64,000 nt of DNA from Alloyangia pacifica (GTDB lineage Bacteria; Pseudomonadota; Alphaproteobacteria; Rhodobacterales; Rhodobacteraceae), in NCBI RefSeq assembly GCF_003111685.1, contig NZ_CP022189.1, positions 2,434,001 through 2,498,000 of the forward strand, written 5' to 3'. The notes under the pieces were generated by a model that was not told the DNA's origin, did no database searches, and worked only from the letters and a program-made list of their open reading frames with translations. The position numbers were made by a program, and so were the translations under genes. This document shows, piece after piece, positions 57,360-64,000 of the stretch (position 1 is the first letter of the stretch; the number at the start of each line of letters is the position of its first letter).

Positions 57360-57686
57360 GTGACGGAAGAAACGCTCACACCCCCACCTGAGGAAATGGC
57401 CGAAAACGCGCGCAACGCCGCGGGCTTCCTCAAGACGCTGGCGCACGAGGGACGGCTGATGATCCTGTGCCACCTCGGCTCGGGCGAAAAGTCTGTGGGT
57501 GAGCTTGAAGGTCTGCTCGGCATGCGCCAGGCGGCGGTGAGCCAAATGCTGGCACGCCTGCGCGAAGAGGGTCTGGTGAACACCCGCCGCGACGGCAAGA
57601 CGATCTACTACAGCCTCGCCACCGAGGACACCGCGCGGGTGATCGGCCTGCTCTACGAGATCTTCTGCGTCAAGAAAGACTGCTGA
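57360..57686 (+). CDS. ArsR-family regulator of the SqrR/BigR persulfide-sensor type
   Basis: This 108-residue winged-helix repressor (GTG start) has Cys37 in MILCHLG and Cys103 in IFCVKK, exactly 66 residues apart, as in the dithiol pair of SqrR and BigR that senses persulfides. A third Cys ends the protein. HTH segment: VGELEGLLGMRQAAVSQMLARLREEGLV. TTG codons at 57342 and 57357 are alternatives. No sulfide:quinone reductase or rhodanese gene is adjacent, so its targets are elsewhere or it has another thiol signal. Confidence 0.83.
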   Translation: MTEETLTPPPEEMAENARNAAGFLKTLAHEGRLMILCHLGSGEKSVGELEGLLGMRQAAVSQMLARLREEGLVNTRRDGKTIYYSLATEDTARVIGLLYEIFCVKKDC

Positions 57687-57708
57687 GCCGGCGACGTGCG
57701 CCGTGCTC

Positions 57709-59595
57709 TCAGCGCTTTTCCGTCCAGTCCCACGGCCGGGTGAAGGCGCCGAGACATTTTACCACGGCGGCCTCCTCCTCACCGCGGCGCGACAGTTTGG
57801 CCACCAGCCCGCGGCGCGTGTCGTCCTGGACTTCGGCCACGCGCGCATTCAGACCCTGCGCTTCCAGCGCGGCGTCGTAGACGCGGGCGATCGCCCGCTT
57901 GCGCAGGTCGGGCTTGAACACCTTTCCGACCCCGGTCTTCGGCAGCTCTGGCAGGATCTCGAGGTGTTTCGGCCAGGCCGCGCGTTCGTGGATATGCACC
58001 TGCGCGTGCTTCAGCAGCTCCTCCTCGGTGACCATCGCCCCCGCGACCAGCTCGACATAGGCGCAGGGCAGCTCGCCCGCGTGGGCATCGGGCTGGCCAA
58101 TTGCCGCCGCCACCGCCACCGAAGGATGGGTGAGCAGCGCGTCCTCGATCTCGGCGGGATCGATGTTGTGGCCGCCGCGGATGATCACGTCCTTGGCCCG
58201 CCCGGTGATCCACAGATAGCCATCCGCGTCGATCCGGCCCAGATCACCGGTCCGAAGGAAGCGCTCCTCGTGATAGAGATCGCGGTTGCGGTCCGCATCG
58301 GTATAGGTGCGGCCGGGGGTCACCCCGGGATTGTACACGCAGATCTCGCCAATCTCGTCTGTCGGGCATTCCTGCGAGCCCGACGCGGTCTGCCGCACGA
58401 TCTTGACCTCTGTATAGGGGAACGGGAAGCCGACCGAGCCGATCTTCTTGACCCCGTCCGGCGGGTTGACCGACACGAGGCAGGTTGCCTCGGTCAGCCC
58501 GTAACCCTCGCAGATCGACAGGCCCGCAACCTCCTCAAAGCGCCGGAACAGCTCGACGGGCATCGGTGCGGAACCGGAAAAGGCGTGGCGCATGGTCGAG
58601 ATGTCGGCGTCCACCTTGCGCTGCATAAGCGCCGAGACGGCGGTCGGCACGGTGATCATGAAGGTGATCTTCCAGCGCTCGCAGAGCTTCCAGAAATTGT
58701 CAAAGACCCCGTCGCCGCGATAGCCCGCCGGGGTCGGCAGGATCACATGCGCCCCCGAGGACAGGGCCGACATGATCACCACCTCGGTGGCGAAAACGTG
58801 GAACAGCGGCAGCGGGCACATGACGTTGTCGGTCTCGCGGAACAGCAGCCGCGAGCCGAGCCAGCCGTTGTAGAGCATCCCCGAGACCCTGTGCTGCGCG
58901 ACCTTGGGCATGCCGGTCGTGCCGCCGGTGTGAAAATAGGCCGCGACCCTGTCGGCGGTCGACGGCGCGAAGGTGAGCCCCGTAGGCTGGCGCGTCAGCT
59001 CGGCGTTGAAGCACTTGATGTCGGCGTGATGGGTGCGCGGCAGTTTCGGGCGCAGCAGTGGCACCAGCCAGCGCTTCGGCGGGGTGAGGTAGCGGTTGAG
59101 ATCCACCTCGAGCACCGTGACCACCCCCGGCGCATGGCGGCAAGCCTCGGCCAGCTTCTGGGCGATGTCGGTCTTGGGGAAGGATTTCAGCGTCACCACC
59201 ACCCGCGCGCCGGTCTCGCGCAGCAGCGCCGCGATCTGCTCGGGTTCGAGCAGCGGGTTGATGGGCGCCACGATCCCGGCGACTGCCCCACCGAGGACCG
59301 TCAGCAGCGCCTCGGTGCAGTTGGGCAGCACCATGGCAACCACGTCGCCCTCCTCCACTCCCAGGCTGCGGAAGAGGTTGGCGGCCTGATTCACACGCGA
59401 CTCCAGCTGCGACCAGCTCAGCGTCTCGGCCGGATCCTTTGCCCCGGAAAGAAGCTGGAAGCTGAGCGCAGGGCGCTCTCCGAACCGCGCGGCGGTCTGC
59501 GCGAGGCAGGCGTGCAGGTTCCCGGGCAGGTCCCGTTCGGACCAGGATTTCTCGGCCTCGATCGCATCGCGATCTTCCAGTGTCACGAATTGCAT
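57709..59595 (-). CDS. Acyl-CoA synthetase (AMP-dependent)
   Basis: This 628-residue adenylate-forming enzyme activates carboxylic acids to acyl-CoA. Visible motifs are the P-loop YFHTGGTTGMPKVAQH, GYGLTEAT, and the hinge region TGDLGRIDADGYLWITGRAKDVIIRGGHNI, with the catalytic Lys in KTGVGKVFKPDLRK. The start is MQFVTLED at 59595. A fatty or dicarboxylic acid is plausible as substrate. It is convergent with the SqrR-like gene. Confidence 0.93.
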   Translation of the reverse strand: MQFVTLEDRDAIEAEKSWSERDLPGNLHACLAQTAARFGERPALSFQLLSGAKDPAETLSWSQLESRVNQAANLFRSLGVEEGDVVAMVLPNCTEALLTVLGGAVAGIVAPINPLLEPEQIAALLRETGARVVVTLKSFPKTDIAQKLAEACRHAPGVVTVLEVDLNRYLTPPKRWLVPLLRPKLPRTHHADIKCFNAELTRQPTGLTFAPSTADRVAAYFHTGGTTGMPKVAQHRVSGMLYNGWLGSRLLFRETDNVMCPLPLFHVFATEVVIMSALSSGAHVILPTPAGYRGDGVFDNFWKLCERWKITFMITVPTAVSALMQRKVDADISTMRHAFSGSAPMPVELFRRFEEVAGLSICEGYGLTEATCLVSVNPPDGVKKIGSVGFPFPYTEVKIVRQTASGSQECPTDEIGEICVYNPGVTPGRTYTDADRNRDLYHEERFLRTGDLGRIDADGYLWITGRAKDVIIRGGHNIDPAEIEDALLTHPSVAVAAAIGQPDAHAGELPCAYVELVAGAMVTEEELLKHAQVHIHERAAWPKHLEILPELPKTGVGKVFKPDLRKRAIARVYDAALEAQGLNARVAEVQDDTRRGLVAKLSRRGEEEAAVVKCLGAFTRPWDWTEKR

Positions 59596-59751
59596 GCCCG
59601 CGCCGCTCCTCCACGCGCGGTACCGTCGCACGACCGGCGGCGGCACCAGTTTAAAGTGTGAGAGGTATCATAACCTCTCGCAAGGGCTGCGCCCTTAGCA
59701 TGCCGCACGGTCAAGGCAAAGCCCGGAGGCCCCGGAACCGCCCAGGGATCG

Positions 59752-61551
59752 CTACTCCGCGGCGACCCCGTCGGTGAACTGCAGCCTCGCCAGCCGGGCA
59801 TAGAGCCCTCCCTCGGCCACCAGCGCCTCGTGCCCCCCCTGCGCGACGATGCGGCCATGATCCATGACCAGGATCCGGTCGGCCTTCTTCACTGTCGCGA
59901 GCCTGTGCGCGACGATGATCGTCGTGCGCCCCTCGGCCAGCGTATCGACGGCCTGCTGCACCGCCCGCTCGCTCTCGGCATCCAGCGCCGAGGTCGCCTC
60001 GTCGAGCAGCAGCACCGGCGCGTCGCGCAGGATGGCGCGGGCGATGGCCACGCGCTGCTTCTGTCCGCCCGAGAGCATCACGCCGCGCTCGCCGAGATAG
60101 GTGTCATAGCCCTCGGGCAGCGCTGACAGGAAGTCATGCGCGGCCGCGGCGCGGGCGGCGGCCTCGACCTCGGCATCGCTGGCACCGGGGCGGCCGAAGC
60201 GGATGTTGTCGCGCGCCGAGGCCGCAAAGATCACCGGATCCTGCGGCACCAGCGCGATGTGCTGGCGGAAGCCGTTGCGGCTCATCTTGTCAAGCGGCAC
60301 GCCGTCGAGCAGCACCCGGCCTGCATCGGGGTCGTAGAAGCGCTGGATAAGCTGCACGATGGTGGTCTTGCCCGCGCCGGAGGGGCCAACGAGGGCCACC
60401 GTCTCGCCCGGCTGAATGTGCAGGTCGATGCCGTCCAGAGCCTTGATCCCAGGCCGCGCGGGATAGGTGAAATCGACCTTGTCGAAGGTGATCTCGCCCC
60501 GCACGGTTCTCGGCACCGGCAGGGGCTGCACGGGATCGGTCACCGTGTCCTCGGCCTGCAGCAGTTCGACCAGCCGCTCGGTCGCCCCGGCAGCGCGCTG
60601 CAGCTCGCCGAAGATCTCCGAGAGCGCCGCGACGGCGCCGGCGACCATCACCGAATAGATCACGAATTGCACCAGCGCGCCGGCGCTCATCTGCCCCGCG
60701 CGCACGTCCACCGCCCCGGCCCAGAGCACGCCGACGATGCCGGTGAAGACGAGGAAGATCACGATCGCCGTCATGAGCGCGCGAGTCTTCACCCGTCGGC
60801 GGGCGGCGTCGAAGCTCTTTTCGGTGACCTTGGCAAAGGCTTCGCGGCTGATCGCCTCGTGGGTGTAGCTCTGCACGGTCTGCACGGCCGAAAGCGCCTC
60901 GGCGGCATTTCCCGAAGAGACCGCGATCCAGTCCTGGTTCTCGCGGCTCAGCTTGCGCAGGCGGCGGCCCAGCGTGAGGATTGGCACGATCACCACCGGC
61001 ACGATCAGCAGCACCATCCCGGTGAGCTTGGCCGAGGTGAAGAGCATCAGCGTCAGCCCGCCCACGAAGAGCAGCAGGTTGCGCAGCGCGATCGACACCG
61101 ACGAGCCGATCACCGACAGGATCAGCGTGGTGTCGGTGGTGATCCGGCTCAGCACCTCGCCGGTCATGGTGTTTTCATAGAAGGCCGGAGAGAGGCCGAT
61201 CACCCGGTCGAAGACCGCCTTTCGGATGTCGGCCACCACGCGCTCGCCGAGCCGCGTGACCAGCGCGTAGCGGGCCGCGGTGCCGAGCGCCAGAAGCGCG
61301 GCGATGCCGAGTGCCGCCATGAAATAGCGGTCGAGCAGCGCGCCGTCCTGGGTGCCGAAATTGTCCACCACCCGGCGCACCGCCAGCGGCAGGGTCAGCG
61401 AGACGGTGGCCGTGGCAATCAACGCGAGGACCGCCGCGACCATCAACCCGCGATAGGGCTTCATGAAGGGCCAGAGAGCGGCCAGAGAGCCGAGTTTCCG
61501 GGATTTCTCGCGATCGTCCTGCACGATGGCAGCCGGGTTTCCGTGGGCCAT
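59752..61551 (-). CDS. ABC transporter, fused transmembrane-ATPase exporter (MsbA-like)
   Basis: This 599-residue half-transporter has six membrane helices (about residues 35-325) and an ATPase domain with Walker A GPSGAGKTT, Q-loop, signature LSGGQKQR, Walker B VLLLDEATSALD and H-loop AHR. It dimerises to form a full exporter of lipids, drugs or peptides; no substrate is deducible. The start at MAHGNPAAI is used because the in-frame extension runs into the tRNA flank. Confidence 0.93.
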   Translation of the reverse strand: MAHGNPAAIVQDDREKSRKLGSLAALWPFMKPYRGLMVAAVLALIATATVSLTLPLAVRRVVDNFGTQDGALLDRYFMAALGIAALLALGTAARYALVTRLGERVVADIRKAVFDRVIGLSPAFYENTMTGEVLSRITTDTTLILSVIGSSVSIALRNLLLFVGGLTLMLFTSAKLTGMVLLIVPVVIVPILTLGRRLRKLSRENQDWIAVSSGNAAEALSAVQTVQSYTHEAISREAFAKVTEKSFDAARRRVKTRALMTAIVIFLVFTGIVGVLWAGAVDVRAGQMSAGALVQFVIYSVMVAGAVAALSEIFGELQRAAGATERLVELLQAEDTVTDPVQPLPVPRTVRGEITFDKVDFTYPARPGIKALDGIDLHIQPGETVALVGPSGAGKTTIVQLIQRFYDPDAGRVLLDGVPLDKMSRNGFRQHIALVPQDPVIFAASARDNIRFGRPGASDAEVEAAARAAAAHDFLSALPEGYDTYLGERGVMLSGGQKQRVAIARAILRDAPVLLLDEATSALDAESERAVQQAVDTLAEGRTTIIVAHRLATVKKADRILVMDHGRIVAQGGHEALVAEGGLYARLARLQFTDGVAAE

Positions 61552-61694
61552 GGCCGCTCCTTTGTCTTCAGAACGGTATTGCGGGGCGCGGCGCCCTGCG
61601 TCAAGGCGCGGCGTGTCGCGGAGGCGCGCACGCGACCCTGCAACGCGGACCACAAAGGCGCGAGTCGCTTGAAAATCACGATGTCAGGGAGGAA

Positions 61695-61768
61695 TGGAGC
61701 GGGCGGCGGGAATCGAACCCGCGTCATTAGCTTGGAAGGCTAAGGTCTTACCACTACACAACGCCCGC
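61695..61768 (-). tRNA. tRNA-Gly (anticodon UCC)
   Basis: Read on the minus strand the cloverleaf is complete: acceptor GCGGGCG with CGCCCGC, D arm, anticodon stem TTAGC/GCTAA with loop CTTCCAA (anticodon UCC, reads GGA/GGG), TTCGATT T loop, and an encoded CCA end. It stands alone between the ABC exporter gene and the DUF2177 gene. Confidence 0.97.
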
Positions 61769-61853
61769 GTAGTGGCGGGAGAGATATTGCAACCTTTCGG
61801 CCCGGTCAACCGCCCCCGCGCGGCTTTTGCAGGATGCCGCCGGGTTTTTGCGG

Positions 61854-61880
61854 TGATCCGCCCGCGCGCGGGAAACGTAT
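61854..61880 (+). promoter_or_regulatory. Candidate RpoE (ECF11) promoter of the DUF2177 gene
   Basis: TGATCC at 61854-61859 matches the -35 element known for Rhodobacter RpoE (ECF11) promoters. After 16 bases comes CGTAT at 61876-61880, a plausible -10. The start codon of DUF2177 lies 29 bp further on. The rpoE-chrR genes themselves are 1.2 kb away, facing this gene. Confidence 0.55.
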
Positions 61881-61909
61881 CCCCAGGGTAAGGTTCCAAA
61901 GGACGCCCC

Positions 61910-62320
61910 ATGCAAACGCTCGCTCTCTACATCGTCACCGCCGCCGTCTTCCTTGGGCTCGACATGCTCGGGCTGCGGTTCCTCATCCGCCCGGTCTTCG
62001 AGCGGCACGTGGGGCACCTGTTGGCAGAGCCGCTGCGGCTCGGCCCGGCGGCGGGCTTCTATCTGGCATACGTGGTGGGGGTGCTGGTTTTCGTCTCGCT
62101 GCCCGCCCTGCGCGAGGGCGCAACGCTGCAGGCGCTCTGGATGGGGGCGCTGCTGGGGCTGATGTGCTACGGCACCTACGAGATGACCAATTTCGCCACG
62201 CTGGCCGACTGGAGCTGGGAGCAGGTGATCGCCGACTGCCTTTGGGGCGCGGTGCTGACCGGGGTCTCTGCCTGGGCCGGGGTGGCGGCGGTAATGGCGG
62301 TCTTTGCGAAATCCCCCTAA
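61910..62320 (+). CDS. DUF2177 membrane protein
   Basis: This 136-residue inner-membrane protein has four hydrophobic helices and the family motif GTYEMTNFATLADWSWEQVIADCLWGAVLTG. DUF2177 genes often occur near rpoE-chrR and cyclopropane-fatty-acid-like genes in proteobacteria. The function is unknown. The ATG is preceded by AAAGGACG. It is convergent with the SDR gene. A candidate RpoE promoter lies directly upstream. Confidence 0.88.
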   Translation: MQTLALYIVTAAVFLGLDMLGLRFLIRPVFERHVGHLLAEPLRLGPAAGFYLAYVVGVLVFVSLPALREGATLQALWMGALLGLMCYGTYEMTNFATLADWSWEQVIADCLWGAVLTGVSAWAGVAAVMAVFAKSP

Positions 62321-62375
62321 CCCTGTCGCGGGCATGAGCCCTCCTCGCCCCTGAAATCTCCGGCGGGCGAGGCGC

Positions 62376-63113
62376 TCAGCCCGCAAGCCGCGCCGTGAGG
62401 CGCAGCGCGAGCGGATAGGGCAGAAGCCTGAGCAGCTTCAGCGCATAGGTAAAGCGCTTGGGGAAGTGAATCTCGAAACTGCGCCCCGCCATGCCGCGGG
62501 AGATCTCGCGCGCAGCTTCTTCGGGCTCGATAATCGCGGGCATGGTGAAATCGTTCTTGTCGGTCAGCCGGGTCCGAACGAAGCCGGGGCAGACCAGCCG
62601 CACGTCGACCTGGGGCGCCAGCTCGACCCGCAGCGTCTCGGCAAGATTGATGATCGCCGCCTTGGTCGCGGAATAGGCCTGCCCCTTCGGCAGTCCCACG
62701 TAGCCCGCAACGGAGCCGAAGAGCACCAGCTGTCCACCTTCGCGCAGCACCTTTGGTGCACATTGCGCCACCAGCAGCGTGCCGGTCACATTGACCTGCA
62801 CCAGTGCGGCCGTCTTCTCGGGGTCGAGGTCGACCACGCGCGCTGGATCGTAAAGCGCGGCGGTGCAGATCAACGCATCGAGCTTGCCTCCCGCCGCGAT
62901 GCGTTCGGCGGCGGCTTTGAGTGTCTCGGGCTGCGCCAGATCGAGCGGAACCACCTCGGCTCCGCCACACTCCGCGGCAAGGCCCTGCAACGCATCCTCG
63001 TTGCGGGCAGAAAGCACCAGCCGCGCGCCCTGCCCTGCCAACTCCTTGGCCAACGCCGCGCCGATTCCCGAACTGGCGCCAATGAGCCATGTGCGTTTGC
63101 CCGCGTAGCCCAT
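62376..63113 (-). CDS. Short-chain dehydrogenase/reductase
   Basis: This 245-residue SDR has the cofactor motif GASSGIG, TAALYDP (altered NNAG), the catalytic Ser in LFGSVAG, and an intact YSATK (Tyr-x3-Lys). The C-terminus holds a basic, hydrophobic segment (FPKRFTYALKLLRLLPYPLALRL) that may touch the membrane. It starts 2 bp after chrR on the same strand and probably belongs to the rpoE-chrR transcript. A role in lipid metabolism is likely but not proven. Confidence 0.92.
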   Translation of the reverse strand: MGYAGKRTWLIGASSGIGAALAKELAGQGARLVLSARNEDALQGLAAECGGAEVVPLDLAQPETLKAAAERIAAGGKLDALICTAALYDPARVVDLDPEKTAALVQVNVTGTLLVAQCAPKVLREGGQLVLFGSVAGYVGLPKGQAYSATKAAIINLAETLRVELAPQVDVRLVCPGFVRTRLTDKNDFTMPAIIEPEEAAREISRGMAGRSFEIHFPKRFTYALKLLRLLPYPLALRLTARLAG

Positions 63114-63115
63114 GG

Positions 63116-63751
63116 TCAGATGCGGAACAGCGGCTGCAGCAGCCGCGGAATCATCGCGCGGAAGCGCAGCGGCGCATCGGTGGCGGCAAGGCAGATGCAG
63201 GGGCCCTCGGAACCCGCCACCGGCTGGTGGTCCACCTCATCCGAGGCCACCTCGACGTCGCCGGTTCCGAAACGGCCCTCGCAGTCCGAGAAACTCCCCT
63301 GCAGCACCAGGGTCAGCTCGAGCCCGCCGTGGGTGTGCTCGGGCACGGCACGGCCCCGGGGGATGTAAAGCAGGCGCAGCGAGCCTTCGGCATCGGCGCT
63401 GAGTATCTGCTGGCGGATGCCGCCGCCGAGCATCTTCCAGCGCGGCGGCTGGCCGTTCAGCGCCTCCATCACAGGGGCGGGAAAGATGCCCGAGCCGCGT
63501 TGCGGGGGCGCGGGCGGCGGGGTGCCGTCGAGCGCGGCGAAGAGGCGATCGCGTGCATCCGCAGACACGGGTGCCGGAACCATGCCGGACAGCAGCGCGC
63601 CGCCCAGAGCCGCCTCGGTCTCGACCGCGGCGCGGCAGTCATCGCAAAGCGAGACATGTGCCGCGATCACCACAGCGAAAGGCTGCGGCAATTCGCCGGC
63701 GGCATAGGCTCGGAGCATCTCCTCGGGGATATGATGGGTGATCTTGCTCAT
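63116..63751 (-). CDS. chrR: ChrR-family zinc anti-sigma factor
   Basis: ChrR holds RpoE inactive and releases it on singlet oxygen. The 211-residue protein has the zinc anti-sigma domain with His6, His32, Cys36 and Cys39 (AHVSLCDDC), matching the ligands known in Rhodobacter. A C-terminal cupin domain (about 100-200) contains HTHGGLELTLVLQG and EVDHQPV with further metal-binding His/Glu residues. Its ATG overlaps the rpoE stop by 4 bp. Confidence 0.95.
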   Translation of the reverse strand: MSKITHHIPEEMLRAYAAGELPQPFAVVIAAHVSLCDDCRAAVETEAALGGALLSGMVPAPVSADARDRLFAALDGTPPPAPPQRGSGIFPAPVMEALNGQPPRWKMLGGGIRQQILSADAEGSLRLLYIPRGRAVPEHTHGGLELTLVLQGSFSDCEGRFGTGDVEVASDEVDHQPVAGSEGPCICLAATDAPLRFRAMIPRLLQPLFRI

Positions 63752-64000
63752 TGGGGTCTCAGGTCGTTCAGGTCGCGCCGCAGGCGGTCGAGCCCAAGGC
63801 GGATACGGGATTTGATCGTGCCCAGCGGCAGGCCGGTGATCCGGCTGATCTCGCTATGGGGCAGCTCGTCCATGTAGGCGTGACGCAGGGCTTCGATCTG
63901 CTCTGGCCGCAGTTTCTTCAGCGCCGCGCGCAGCTGCGCCGCTTCCTGCTCCATGGCGAGAATCTGAGGTGCGTCGGGCTCCGAACTCTCGGGCTCATGA
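63748..64000 (-). CDS. rpoE: RNA polymerase sigma factor RpoE (ECF11), truncated by window edge
   Basis: Only the last 83 codons are in the window; the frame is open to the edge. The visible part is sigma region 4, with LRPEQIEALRHAYMDELPHSEISRITGLPLGTIKSRIRLGLDRLR as the -35-binding helix-turn-helix. The 4-bp overlap with chrR identifies it as the cognate sigma factor for the singlet-oxygen response. An ATG at 63954 is internal and not the start. Confidence 0.93.
   Translation of the reverse strand, partial: HEPESSEPDAPQILAMEQEAAQLRAALKKLRPEQIEALRHAYMDELPHSEISRITGLPLGTIKSRIRLGLDRLRRDLNDLRPQ

Noticed and set aside
61695..61768. tRNA-Gly as an integration site for a mobile element
   Set aside because: No integrase, repeated tRNA 3' end or foreign-looking genes are present on either side; neighbours are core-like genes.

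Overview
The window is chromosomal DNA from an alphaproteobacterium of the order Rhodobacterales (Roseobacter group; a Salipiger-like genus is an inference from protein style, not a demonstrated identity). The evidence is the high G+C content, psd-pssA phospholipid genes, an RpoH_II-type heat-shock sigma factor, a ChrR/RpoE (ECF11) singlet-oxygen switch, a COQ9-family protein, a DUF1127 small protein, a CIRCE-controlled groESL, and MoeB with an N-terminal membrane anchor. It is dense core genome: about 65 protein genes and one tRNA. I saw no insertion sequence, integrase, prophage, CRISPR array, plasmid gene or rRNA operon.

Layout. 0-6 kb: an outer-membrane beta-barrel protein, then minus-strand phnA, pssA, psd, a GST and groES-groEL with its operator. 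6-17 kb: an EamA transporter, a DUF2161 nuclease-fold protein, a TraB/GumN protein, an M3 peptidase, an amino-acid ABC permease with its binding protein, and the minus-strand run rpoH-chaN-coaBC-dut-moeB. 17-27 kb: comM, an esterase, gshB-yraN-rsmI facing an LpoA-like lipoprotein and glnD, then a cold-shock protein. 27-39 kb: an RhlE-type helicase, trkH, murJ with a phospholipase-D-fold gene, a rhomboid-like protein lacking catalytic residues, trpS, a methyltransferase of the homocysteine S-methyltransferase family, and ruvCAB. 39-50 kb: DUF1127, prmA, hemF, an atypical SDR, rsmC, clpS, a HAD hydrolase, a SPOR-tailed D,D-carboxypeptidase, rpsU, COQ9, a quinone oxidoreductase and DUF2189. 50-64 kb: a second quinone oxidoreductase, an FKBP isomerase, a haloacid dehalogenase with a hydrolase, truB, a pcaD-hydrolase-degenerate PcaB cluster, an SqrR/BigR-type ArsR regulator, an acyl-CoA synthetase, an ABC exporter, tRNA-Gly(UCC), and finally DUF2177, an SDR, chrR and the truncated rpoE.

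Functional themes are protein quality control (GroESL, RpoH, ClpS, M3 peptidase, FKBP), envelope and lipid synthesis (PssA/Psd, MurJ, LpoA-like, D,D-carboxypeptidase), cofactor synthesis (CoaBC, HemF, MoeB, COQ9, GshB), translation (TrpS, RsmI, RsmC, PrmA, TruB, S21) and oxidative or sulfur stress (RpoE-ChrR, SqrR-like, GSH).

I did not find a convincing wholly new system. The most notable points are three conserved-fold proteins that have lost signature catalytic residues (rhomboid, SDR, PcaB-like), a candidate RpoE promoter before DUF2177 that ties it to the ChrR/RpoE locus at the right edge, a GNRA-type hairpin over the rpsU ribosome-binding site, and an inverted repeat in the rpoH leader.
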